A DNA stretch of 64,000 bases from Cymbidium sinense (lineage: Eukaryota > Streptophyta > Magnoliopsida > Asparagales > Orchidaceae). The stretch's first letter is position 1; every line of letters begins with the position of its first letter. The translations under genes and the position numbers were made by a program. Positions 50,862 to 62,039 of this stretch are shown piece after piece. The stretch spans positions 37,980,983 to 38,044,982 of the forward strand of contig CM038223.1 of assembly GCA_021442155.1 (NCBI GenBank), read 5' to 3'. Below the pieces are notes generated by a model. It ran no database searches. It worked only from the letters and a program-made list of their open reading frames with translations, and was not told the origin of the DNA.

Positions 50862-53480
50862 ACATGCTTACATGTTTAAGAACTAAGCATTAGTAAAGGC
50901 ATGATAATAGGTATAGGAACAAAACAATAATTTATGAGATTATAAAATGTAAATAGTAAACACCTAAGGTGACTATATATATATGTAATTGATTTTATGA
51001 AATTTTATGAAATTTTGTTCAATTTTAAATCAGATTATCTTATTAATAATGTCATTAATATTTATGTATGTTTGACTTTTATAAAACATGAGGGTAGTCA
51101 CCATGCCCATCCGCCAAAGTTCTACATCCATTTGGTCTAGTCCAACTTCCGTGTCAAGATTTGAGAACACTAAGGTTTCCTATCAATGGCTCATCTCATC
51201 AAAACTTTTGTTACCTTTATAGGTTCATAAATTAGTCTAGCTATAGTAAATTTATGACATCTCCCTACTAATTATATGCATTACTTTCATTTAGGAATTA
51301 ATGATACCTGTATTGAACAAATTACAAATATAAAAAATAGTATAATATGACATCAAAGAATTTGACTAGATTATAATCATAGAAATTAGTAAAACATAGT
51401 TCTAGGATATACACTAATCATTTGTATCTAGACATGATATCATAGAATTATTTATATGCATTGTATAAAGCATTCACAGGAAGTAGTAGAAATAGTGATA
51501 GACAATAGTTCTATTGAATTTAGAATTTATACTAATCATTACAAATCTTACCTCAATGCTTGGGCCAAGGACTCTATGTACTTAATAATTATGATTTTTG
51601 TTATTAATATTTGAAATTTTAATCAATTTAATTTAGTATAGTTACAATTTAAAAGGATATTCTCACTTGAATCTGACCTCACCAGATTCGATCTTAAGTA
51701 ATTAAATAGCCATACCACTAATACAATTTAATTCAAAAATCAAATATGATTTACTTACTCAATTAATCAAAATCAATAAATTATGTAGTATTCTATTACA
51801 CTAATCACTCCACTACTACTTTGATTTTTTATTTTGCCTTTGTACTTCCTGACATCAAGAAATACTTTTTGTTGCTAGTAGAACAACCTTGCACAAGAGG
51901 TTTTTGACTGACTTATTAAACCTTAAACTAAATATAGCCCATCAATGTCAACCACTTAATAAGGAAAAGAGGTTTGGGTAACACTCAACTATAAAGGAAC
52001 AAAGGACCATAGGTTAATAATGAGTTACAATTAGTTCTACATCCATTTCATACCGCATACCCCAACTAGTAACAAGGAGATGGATTGCAAGAAGCATTAT
52101 AAGACACAATAATTTGGAAAGAAATATCATACCTCACAATATATTCTTTTACAATTTCAATAGCTAAAGGCCTACTTAAAATTTTAATTATAGCCCTCTA
52201 ATAAACATTCATGCCACACTTGCACATGCAAAATAACATTTGATGCCATGACATACACCCCCACACTGCCAACACAAAGATTTAAATAATTAAAACATCT
52301 CCCACACACACAAGGATGCACAATAATCCACTCACACACACATGGCTACACTAGAATTCACTCACACGCAAATGGGTGCACCAAAAACTACAACTCACTC
52401 TGACACATGGTTTTTGAAACCACAAGTCACACATACATAGTTGCACCAAAAACCACAACTCACACACAAATGACTGCTACCCAAGTCACAGATTTATACA
52501 TCCAAAACACTAGCCAAAATCATAACTCATACACACCACAGTATGCCAAAGGCATAGATAATACAACGACAATCATAATTTCAGTTATAACTCTCACACA
52601 CCTACACCACAAGAAATAGAGAAGGAAACTCATCTAACAACCAGACATAGAGGAAGGCCATAGCCCCCTCAAGATCTTTGAGTTATTCCTCACAAAATTA
52701 TACTAAATCATTAACTTTTCAAAATTTGAAAAGATGGAAGAAGAAGCAAAAATTTGTCAAATGACACCACTCCTACATATTATGGTCATACACACCTATA
52801 AGCATAAATAATTTCAAAACTTCTTACCAAAATTTTTCATCCTCAACCTTCACTTTTCCCATAGTCCAACACTAATCTACTTCGCTACTTATAATAGCTA
52901 ACACATAAGCCTTTTGGCTATCTAAAATTCCACTTTGCAATGAGTTCTCTACATCATAAACTAGGGATAATAATTAGTAAAGAGTCATAATCAGTAGTCA
53001 TCAAAAAGGGAGATTACATACATAGTAGTCCATAAGGGAGAAGGCATGGGAGTAACTAGTGAAAAGGTGGAACAACAATAACAAATAAAGAAGAGAACCC
53101 CATCGACAACTCAATGGAAAAGGGAACCACAATAGTAGTAAGCATATTTAAGGTCTTTAGGGAAGGATTAATTTGTCTTATATATATATTAGAATAATAA
53201 TAAGATCAATCTTAGCATTTAGTTTTCCTTTTCACTCAAATCAACCATTGCATGTCAAGCAAAGTGGAAAATGAGTTACATAGCCAGAACATGTACTAAT
53301 AAGTTATTGAATAAAATTTAATTTAAGTCAGAATTAGTAATATATATATTTAAAATGTGAATTCAATTAAAAAGAATGTGATTATAATGACTTTTTTAAG
53401 CCTCTAATGTAAGGTATAGCTAAATTATCACTATGAATGAGCTTCCTAAAGTGTGAGTTAGGAGAGGAAGAGACAAAAAC
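50862..53480. other. Unclassified AT-rich region
   Basis: No gene or mobile element recognised. A less AT-rich stretch at 51090-51250 (with CATGCCCATCCGCC) and another at 52030-52080 look like parts of some decayed repeat. A CA-rich repetitive patch lies at 52290-52610. Short open frames here do not resemble known proteins. Confidence 0.45.
52290..52610. repeat. CA-rich degenerate minisatellite-like patch
   Basis: Recurring strings CACTCACACACACATGG, CACTCACACGCAAATGGG, GCACCAAAAACTACAACTCAC and GCACCAAAAACCACAACTCAC, irregularly spaced at about 30-75 bases. It produces a 70-codon Thr/His-rich frame at 52407-52619 that is very likely not a gene. Confidence 0.65.
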
Positions 53481-54574
53481 CTTCATAGAGACTTCCCTAG
53501 ATTGAGCTAAGAAATTAGATGGTTGATTGCCTTCACATAGAATGCAACAAAAAAAATTTATATATGCTCTTTCACAAGCGATCTAATCAATTTGACCAGA
53601 GGAGTAGTGTTTCAAGGTTCAACATAACCATTATTAAATAAACTAATAAGATGCTATGAGTTAAACTCAATCTAGAACTGCCAAGAGCCAAAAGTTGGGA
53701 GAAAGGATAAGGCTACCTTAAGAGTCCATAGTTCAATAAGAAGAGGTGTGTTAGCTATACAAGGGGCAAAAAAATAAAATAAGTTGTGTCCCAAGTGATC
53801 ATAAAAAGGTCCAACAATCCTAGCATGCATGCACTTTACCTTGAAGTAACTATGAATTTTAACTTTTTTTAGTATTTTGTGTGGGTTTGATCAATATAAT
53901 TGTTTTCCAGGTTGGCAAGGATTGGGTTGGGCACATTATTGGCAGGTTGTTATGGATTAAAGGAGGTTCAGCTTAAGATAGCCAAAATTGAAGGTTTTAG
54001 TAATATAATTGATAATGTGTATAGTGGTTTCCTTGGTGGTAGGAGGCTTGTGGTCAAGATTGGAAGAATTTTTGACACACTAAATAAACCAAAAGTTGAT
54101 GAGATGAATGAAAAAGGATTGGTGATTATAGATGCCATCAATATGATCTTGAGTCCTCTAAAAGTTGAAAATGCCAAAATCACCCATACCATCCAACACA
54201 TTTGGAATCAAGAATCCCATAAGCATGTACCATAATTCAATGGTAAAATAGCAAGTAGATAAAATGTGCAGCAAGACCTCCTCTTCTTTACCACATAAAT
54301 AGCATTTAGACGTTATTCTTAATCCTTTCAGCTTTAGGATATCATTACCAGGAATTAGTTTATGAAACATTCTATAACAGAAGAATGAAATAGAAGGATT
54401 GAATAATCTATGTCATATAATCTACCCCCAATCGAATTGCTATTGGATTTCAATAATGTTGCTTGCAATTGTTTATGATATAGAGTGGGTGGACCTCCTC
54501 TTTTTAAAAATAAGCTAATCCTTATGCTGAGGTGTGATAGGAAACTTGATAATATCATTGATGACATCTTTAGG
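53480..54574 (-). pseudogene. LINE (L1-type) C-terminal end: RT zinc-binding and RNase H domains
   Basis: Minus strand. From the right, FCYRMFHKLIPGNDILKLKG, then CYLCGKEEEVLLH with HILSTCYF, form the RT zinc-binding (zf-RVT) domain with its CxxC..H..C ligands (about 54230-54400). An RNase H domain follows in broken frames: DHLGHNLFYFFAPC, then ELWTLKVAL (the Glu position, about 53725-53750) and LIRSLVKEH, ending near 53480 with LNLGKS. The RT itself is absent. The fragment is cut on its 5' side by the SIRE LTR at 54575. A T run at 53392-53397 on the plus strand may be the trace of the poly(A) tail. Confidence 0.8.
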
Positions 54575-57042
54575 TGCTAGATTTATGATCCTCATATTCA
54601 ATCCTATTAATTTTGATGATAACAAACATATGCTTGGATGTTCTAATGTATATTTTATGTGTTTCTGGTATATTGATTGCTAATTACATATCCAATACAT
54701 CTCACAATATGTTTGATGAAATTGTAAGTATGGAAGAATGGAAGATAGATAAAAATGGACACCTTGAAGCTTAAGATACAATATTTTAGGTTATATGTAT
54801 TTATAACTATCTTATAAGTTCATATGAGTTCATTAGCATAAATTAATTTTCTCACAACTAAACATATTATTTTTATTTATTTTAAATAATGATAATGAGA
54901 GTAATTTATATAAATCTCTATAATTAACATTCAATTATATTCTTCATAGCATTTAAATTATCAATAATAAATGATGATTAATTATGTATTGAGTGTAATA
55001 GTTATATATACTTAACATAATTAAATATTTTAATTTAATTTAAGTATATGATAACTAACATATGTATGATTATCTATATATCATAATATTTAAATATCAT
55101 ATTTCAAAATTAACAAAAATATACATTAAATTTAGTATTTTAGCCAAAGTCATTTTATAATCAAGGAATTTATATCTGATTTCATCTCCAATGGATTCCT
55201 TGGATTTTTCCTTTAATTTGATAGGTTACATGACCCATGTTTGATTAAAATTGAATTTATTATGACTTTTCAAACATTAGTTGATTTTAATAATGAATTC
55301 ATGCTACATGCTTTGAATATATTAAGAGCCATATTTGATTATTTTTACTTTTCCCATGTGAATTGCTAATTTTGGCTATTTGAATTTAATATTTATTTAA
55401 TATAATTTATATTTTTATTGAATATTATATTATTATATGATAAAATGATGTTAGAATAATATATTTCTTTGAAATAATTCAAAATGACCTTCTTGCTTAT
55501 AAATAGCCCTCATTCTCTTCATGAAAGGGTTGCTCATTCAAATTCAAAATCTCTCAAGTAAATCTAAGAGAAAATTTCTTAGATTTTCTTCCAAGTGTTC
55601 TCCAAATATTGCAAGATCAAATCCTTGGTTTGGAAGCTTCAACATCTTCAACTAAGCAAGCTTTCTCAAATTACTTGAGTTTATTTTTTCTTGATCTTAA
55701 TCTCTTTTAGTTGTTCATACTATTTTCACCATCTATTTGTTCTTTCAAATTTTTTAATTTTTGGTGGATTAGTCTTTGGACATCAAAGTTTAAGTTTTCA
55801 CATCAAAGTTTCTTCATTTTTTTGTGAAAACTCTTGTGATAGTTTGTAGGATTTATTTCATCTTGCTGAAATTTTATCTTCTACAAATTTCTTTTGGTTT
55901 CTTGAAATATTTCTTCATTAGTCTTATTTTAAGATCATTTATTCTTAGATCTATTTTAGAAGTATATTTTAAGCATTTTAAATTAATTTATTATGCTTAA
56001 AATATTTTCATATTTGCTAGATCTCTCTTTTTAATTAAAAGCTTACTAGTTTACTTAGATCTATCATATACTAATTTTATTTAAGTATTTTGTGATCATT
56101 TACATTAATTCAAAGTATCATTTTTGTTAAAATAAAATAAAGTTTTGCTTGAATTTTAGAGTATATGCTAGATCTATAATATATCAATTTTCTTTATCAA
56201 AATAAAATTTATAAAAAGTTAAATATTTTATTTGTCACTTATCATTTTATATAAACTAATATTCTTTGTTTAAATAATTTTACCTTGCTGAAATTTAGTA
56301 AAGCTTACTATTTTTATTATTTAATATTTAAGAAGAAAGATGTTTAGCGGAGAGTTAATCATTCTTACACTATTATATACATACTTATTATAGTTTATTT
56401 TAAACTTAAAATTAATCAATGCTGAAATTTATTTTATTGTGCAATCAATTATTGTGATTTTATTTTGGAATTATTTCTATATTAGTCTACAAATTGTAAT
56501 AACTTAAATATCTTAGTGAAACCACTTTAAGATATTCATTTTATATTTCTTATCAAAATTAAGTGAACATTCTATCTTGTCAAAACTATAAGTTGTAAAG
56601 TGATCATTTATAAGTTGTGAGATCACTTTTTGAATTTGATAGCTTGGTATATTTGTGAAAGATATATTTTATCAAAATTTATTATTTTATAATTTTCTTT
56701 TCATGCTATAAAATTTTTATTGGGGTTGTTCTTGCCCCTTTGTAAGAGAGTGTGATTTATAAGTTATTTTGCATTTAGTGGATTCCTATCTAGAGTGGCT
56801 AGGCATGGACGTAGGCCTATTTTAGGATTTGGCTGAACCATATAAAAATTGTGTGCCTTTTGTCTCTCTTTACTTTACTGTACTTTATTTTTTTGCTACA
56901 TTGAGAATTGTATCTTGTCATTATAAAATCAAAAAATAACTTTTTACTAAAAGTTAAACTTCAAGATTTAACTTTTAAAATTTTTAATAATGCCCAATTC
57001 ACCCCCACCCTTGCCCCCTCTTGGGTGCTATAGTGACTCATA
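54575..57042 (+). repeat. 5' LTR of the SIRE element (2468 bp)
   Basis: It starts TGCTAGATTT and ends GTGACTCATA, where the solo copy has GTGACTCACA, so the final CA is changed to TA. It aligns with 28783-30967 and 62040-64000. The TATA box is at 55498-55505, giving a U3 of about 920 bases and an R-U5 of about 1.5 kb. Confidence 0.9.
55498..55505 (+). promoter_or_regulatory. TATA box of the SIRE 5' LTR
   Basis: TATAAATA in the context TTCTTGCTTATAAATAGCCC, followed at about 15-25 bases by CATTCTCTTCATG, where transcription could start. The same box stands in the 3' LTR at 62977-62984 and is damaged in the solo LTR. Confidence 0.7.
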
Positions 57043-57043
57043 A

Positions 57044-57060
57044 TTAGTGTTAGAGCCTAG
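57044..57060 (+). other. Degenerate tRNA-iMet primer binding site
   Basis: TTAGTGTTAGAGCCTAG, against the usual TTGGTATCAGAGCCTAG. The three differences are all transitions. It begins two bases after the LTR end. Confidence 0.7.
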
Positions 57061-57142
57061 GCTCTTTTATTGGCTTAACATGCAAGAGTAGATCTTTTCA
57101 CTATGGCACAAGGTTTCCCAAAGGGTTCACTACTAGAGACAA

Positions 57143-58104
57143 TCCACTCATAGACCTCCACTTTTAGATAGCGTACCATTTGATTATTGGAAGAATAGAA
57201 TTAGTTAATTTTTAAGAGGCTAAGATGCACGCATGTGGTATATGTTGACACATCAATATCATACACACAATGTAGAAGTAAATGGAATTAAAGTAGAAAA
57301 ACCTTTTATGGAATGGACTATAGCTAAAAGAGAAATTGATGAACCAAATCCTAGGGCTTGTAATACTTTATATTATGCTTTATTACCTCATGATTACATG
57401 AAAATTTCTATGTTAAGTACAACAAAAGAAATATGGGATAAATTAATTATAATTTATGAAGGAAGTAGTGAAGTTAAAGATGCCTACATAAATAATCTTG
57501 TTCATGAATATGAGTTATTTCATATTTCTCCTTCTGATCTATTTCTGATATGTATACTAGATTCATGAAAATAACACATTGCATTCTCTTGTTAAAAAAT
57601 ATAAGAATAAAGGCTTAGCCTAAAAGATTCTTTGATTTCTTCCAAAAAAAAGCAATGCTAAAGTAATAGCTATTAGTGTATCTAAGAATTTATCTACTTA
57701 TCCACTTAATTATCTTTTGGGTTCTTCGATAGCACATGAACAGATTATTAATCAAAGGGATAAGATGGACAACTCAGCAAAAAAGGAGAAAGATAAAGGA
57801 AAAAAAACATTGCATTACAATTTGATGATAGTGGTGAGCACAACACCTTAAGCTCAGTTGGTGATAGTGATGAGGTGGTCATGCTATCCAAAAAGCTTAG
57901 GAACTTGCAAAGAAAAAATTATCAAAGGTATAAAAAATCTAAAAACTATAAACTTCAAACTAAGAAATTTCTTTCAAGTGAAAGGATCATTTGCTACCAT
58001 TGCAAGAAGCCTAGAAAAGTAAGAGGTGATTGTCCAAAACTTGATGATTCAAAGAAAAAGAGATTGATGGAGAAGAAAAAATATGAAGGAGAAAATGTAC
58101 CATA
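57143..58104 (+). pseudogene. SIRE gag with first zinc knuckle
   Basis: Gag begins before the first internal ATG: PFDYWKNRIS is readable at about 57175-57205. The open stretch 57233-57568 (111 codons) includes FMEWTIAKREIDEPNPRA, TKEIWDKLIIIYEGSSEVKD and LVHEYELFHISPSD, the SIRE gag core. After a frame break, 57875-58105 gives a Lys-rich stretch and CYHCKKPRKVRGDC. In that knuckle the Gly and His of the CX2CX4HX4C pattern are replaced (R, K), so zinc binding is probably lost. The product would form the particle shell. Confidence 0.85.
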
Positions 58105-58800
58105 AGAGAAGAAGGCTTTATGGGCCAATCAAATTCAATGAATCAAGTACATGTTCATCCGAGAAGAGGTCAATATATGTCTTATGATAAGAGGAGAATC
58201 TGACTTAGATTCTCAAGAGGTATGCAATGATATATCTTATAATGAATTAGATGATGCTTTTAATTATTTAGTTATTGAATATAAAAATTAAAAAGTAAAT
58301 ACAAAAACTTAGAAAATGAACATAAAATTTTTTATATGCATTTAAAGTGAATTAAAAAATGAATGTGATCATTTGAAAAATAAAAATAATTTTTTATTAG
58401 ATTGTTCCTTATTTGTTTATAAACTTGAAAGAGACAATATCTTGTTAAAAGAAAAATTAGAAGTTTTTTTTTGAAATCACAAGCTCATTATAATCCTACA
58501 TCAAGTAGAACATCTAATAAAATTGTTTTGCATCATACAAATACCACTCATAAATCATTTAATTATCATGCTAAGACATATGAAAACACGAATGTTTGGT
58601 GCAAATATTATGATAGAAAGGAACATATTTCATTTGATTGCAATGCACATAGATTACAAACCACTAAGAAATCATCTTATATATGGGTAGTAAAATGTGC
58701 ATGCACTAGACTAACTACACATGCTATATATCTTGCTTCAGATTTAGAATGTGGACCCAAACATGTTTGGGTTCCAAAAATTGACATGTGATTTTCTTTT
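58105..58800 (+). pseudogene. SIRE gag-pol linker with second knuckle
   Basis: An acidic and then Lys/Asn-rich region with likely coiled-coil character (about 58200-58460), broken by stops. The open stretch 58471-58791 contains VWCKYYDRKEHISFDC (the first Cys is kept, the second replaced by Tyr) and ends GPKHVWVPK, a typical SIRE junction before the protease. Confidence 0.75.
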
Positions 58801-58833
58801 GTAGGAATACCTCCAAAGAAAAATCAAAGAAGG

Positions 58834-59403
58834 ATGTGGCACTTGGATAGTGGATGTTCAAGACATATGACGGGTGATAAGAACAAATTCACAACTTTTG
58901 AATCAAGTGATGAAGCATTTGTTACTTATGGAGATAATGCAAAGGGAAAGATTATTGAAATTGCTTCTAATTGTAAGAATTCTATCATCATAGATAAAGT
59001 TTTTCTAGTAGAAGGATTAAAACATAATTTAATTTCTATTAGTCAATTATGTGATGAAGGTTTGAATGTAGTATTTCATTCATCATATTGTATTATCAAA
59101 AATAATAAAAATGTTTTGTTAGTAGGACAAAGACATAAAAATATTTCTATAATTGATTTAGATAGCTTTCATGATGTGAATTTGAATTTAATTTATTTTA
59201 AAAGAACTCATGATGACATATGGTTATGGCATATGAGACTATGTCATATTAACATGCACACACTCAATAAAATTGCTAAACTTGATTTAGTAGTTGGATT
59301 TCCTAATTTAAATTTTCATTCAAACTATGTTTATGATACTTGTATTCATGGTAAGTATTCTATAAGTGCATTTTTTTTAAAAAAATATTGTTTCTACTTT
59401 TAG
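58834..59403 (+). pseudogene. SIRE protease and GAG-pre-integrase
   Basis: A 189-codon open stretch starting with an internal ATG. WHLDSGCSRHMTG gives the protease active site, D-S-G intact (about 58846-58854). LVEGLKHNLISISQLCDEG marks the protease end. The second half has WLWHMRLCHINMHTLNKIAK with the integrase zinc-finger His residues, and CIHGK where CESCQ/CIHGK is usual. The frame ends in an A-tract frameshift near 59380. This is the longest intact piece of the element. Confidence 0.88.
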
Positions 59404-60090
59404 ACCTCTAGAGTTGTTGCACATGTATTTATTTGGTCAAATTAGCACCACTAGCTTAGGTGGTTAAAATTATGGTTTTGTGATTATTAGTGATTTCTCT
59501 AGATATACTTGGATTTTATTTATAGCAAATAAAGATGGTGTTTTTGGTGAGTCTAGAAAATTTTCTAAATATATTCAAAGAGAATAAGGTCTTTTGATTA
59601 ATAGGGTTCAAACTTATCATGGAAGTGAATTTGAAAATAAATTATTTGAGGATCATTATGATGAACATGGGATTAGACATAATTTTTTACACCAAGAGCT
59701 CCCCAACAAACTGGAGTTGAAGAGAAAAATAATAGAATATTAATTGAATTAAGTAGATTTATGCTGGATGAGCATAAATCGCCAAAATATTTTTAGGCAG
59801 AAGCAATAAATACTACATGTTATATGAAGAATAGGATCTATTTTAGACTAAGTTGGAAGAAGACCCCTTATGAATTATTCTTTGGAAAGAATCCTAAGAT
59901 TGATTGACATGTATTTAGATGTAAATGCTTTATATTTAATAATGGAAAAGAGCCCATAGGTAGGCTTAATTGCAAATCAAATGATGGTATTTTCTTAGAA
60001 TACTCTCTATCTAGTAGAGCTTATAGAGTTTTCAGTAAAAAGAAAAATGATTGCAGAATAATCAGTACATGTTATTTTTGACAAAAATTT
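59404..60090 (+). pseudogene. SIRE integrase core (catalytic residues lost)
   Basis: Integrase core in several frames: MYLFGQISTTSLGG, YGFVIISDFSRYTWILF and APQQTGVEEKNNR, then KTPYELFFGKNPKI and DGIFLEYSLSSRAYRVF. The first catalytic Asp (in D-L-F-G) is Tyr at 59426-59428, and the second (normally in D-H-G-x-E-F) is Tyr at 59615-59617. The Glu in GVEEK is kept. Stops and frameshifts separate the pieces. Confidence 0.82.
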
Positions 60091-60299
60091 AATTAATCCC
60101 ATAAATAAGTGATTGATGATTAGATTGATAATTTTGAAAATATCTTTAGAAGATAATATGGATGATTCATTGGGTAAAGAATGGAAATATAATAAAAATT
60201 ATTGAAAGGAACTGATTATAGGAGATCCTCCAAAAGAAGTTATAACCATAAGTCATAGTAGAGAGGTTGTAGATCATTCAAAATTTTTATCTGAGGTTG

Positions 60300-61180
60300 A
60301 ACCTAAAAATTTAGAAGAAGCTTTAAAAGATAAATTTTAGATTATTGATATGGAAGAGGAGTTGAATCAATTTGCAAGAAATGATATTTGGGAATTAGTC
60401 CCAATATGCCAAGATCAAAATATCATTGGAATAAAATGGGTCTTTAGGAATAAGCTAGATGACTCAAGTTGTATTGTTAGAAATAAAGCTAGGTTAGTTG
60501 CATAAGGGTACACACAAGTTGAAGGGAAAGATTTTGAAGAATATTTTGCACTTGTAGCAAGATCAGAGGTAATTAGATTACTCCTTGCTTATGCTTATTT
60601 TAGGGATTTAAACCTTTTCAGATGGATGTCAAGTGTGCATTTTTGAATGGATTTATTGACCAATATGTCTTTATAGCAACAACCTAGATTTGAGCCTTGA
60701 TTGTCCAAATCATGTGTATAAATTAAAGAAATCTTATATGGTTTAAAATAGGCTCCATGCGATATGATAGGTTAAGTAACTTTTTTATAAATCATGGATT
60801 TAGAAATGGTAGAGTAGATACCACCTTTTTCATTAAGAGCGTAAATGTTGACTTGGATGTGGTACAATTATATGTATAAGATATATTATTTAGATGTACA
60901 AATGAATCTTTGTGCCATGAGTTCTCATCTTTGATGGCTTAAGATTTTGAAATGAGTATGATGGGAGAACTTAAATTTTTTTTTGGCCTTCAAGCATAGT
61001 AAATAGAAAATGACACATTCATTTTTCAAACCAAATATATAAATGAATTACTTGAAAGGTTTAACATGACAAATTCAAATATAGTGAAACTTCTATGAGC
61101 CCATTTACAAAATTAGATTTAGATGAATCACAAAAATCTGTTGATCAAAAACTTTATAGGAGTATGATAGGTTCACTTTT
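60300..61180 (+). pseudogene. SIRE reverse transcriptase (stop in the active site)
   Basis: Readable pieces are MEEELNQFARNDIWELV, IGIKWVFRNKLDD, NKARLVA followed by a stop and GYTQVEGKDFEEYFA, and LFRWMSSVHF for the first catalytic Asp region. The YVDD box reads L-Y-V-stop-D: the first Asp codon position (60877-60879) is TAA. Further stops follow. Confidence 0.85.
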
Positions 61181-61815
61181 TTACCTTGTTGCTAGTAGGC
61201 TTGATATTATATTTGTTGTTTGTTTGTGCGCTCATTTTTAGGCCAACCCAAAGGAATCTCATTTAATTGTGGTCAAGCATATCTTTAGGTATTTGATAGG
61301 TAGTTCTAGGTTAGGTTTGTGGTATCCTAAAAATTCTTTGTCATGTGATTTGGTTGCTTATTATGATGCTAATTTTGCTATATGCAAAGTAGATTAAAAA
61401 GCACATCAAGCACATGTCAATTTTCAGGATCATCACTTGTGTCTTGGTCTTCTAAAAAATAAAATTATGTTACTTTATCCACTGTTGAGCCTGAGTACAT
61501 AGCTGTAGGTAGTTGTGTTGCTCAGGTCCTTTGGTTAAAACAACATTTAGAAGATTTTGGAGATATGCAAGATCACATTCTAGTTCAGTTTGATAATACT
61601 AGTGTTATTATTTGACCAAAAATCTTATCCAGCACTCATGAACCAACGATATATAAATTAGACATCATTTCAATAGGCATCCTATTTTGAGGGATGTTAA
61701 TATTAATTTCATTAGCACCGATTTACAAGTTGCAGATATGTTTATAAAACCTTTACTAGAAGATTGTTTTTGTACTTTAGGACACATGCTTGGAATGTTA
61801 TATCATAATATTTAA
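61181..61815 (+). pseudogene. SIRE RNase H (broken)
   Basis: The pieces include WYPKNSLSCDLVAYYDANFA (first Asp region, about 61320-61380), a PLLSLS-like remnant of the STAEAEY motif near 61480, LVQFDNTSVI-like sequence near 61580, FISTDLQVADMF-like sequence near 61710-61745, and the C-terminal LGHMLGM-type end near 61780-61800. Frameshifts throughout. Confidence 0.78.
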
Positions 61816-62039
61816 GATTATATGTAGTTTGTTCTAACTTTTTGATGTTTTTGAAAGGGGGAGAATGTTCGTAATAAGTTTATTCATGCATATATTTAGG
61901 GGGAGCATCATTTTTCATCTCTTATGCACAAATTTAATTTAATAGAAGATAATTAAAAAAACTATGATGAAAGGTCAATTTGCACCTTCATCAAAATCAA
62001 TACCCAACATTAGTTTATCATCATCAAAAAGAGGGAGAT
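61816..62039 (+). other. SIRE 3' untranslated region with polypurine tracts
   Basis: Three purine-rich runs: GAAAGGGGGAGAA at 61854-61866, AGGGGGAG near 61901, and AAAAAGAGGGAGAT at 62026-62039 directly before the 3' LTR. The last is the likely plus-strand primer. There is no env-like frame in this short interval. Confidence 0.8.

Noticed and set aside
52407..52619. Thr/His-rich 70-codon frame
   Set aside because: Follows the CA-rich repeat patch; composition explains the open frame.
53900..54235. 111-codon plus-strand frame
   Set aside because: Antisense shadow of the minus-strand LINE zinc-binding and RNase H region, which has clear motifs.
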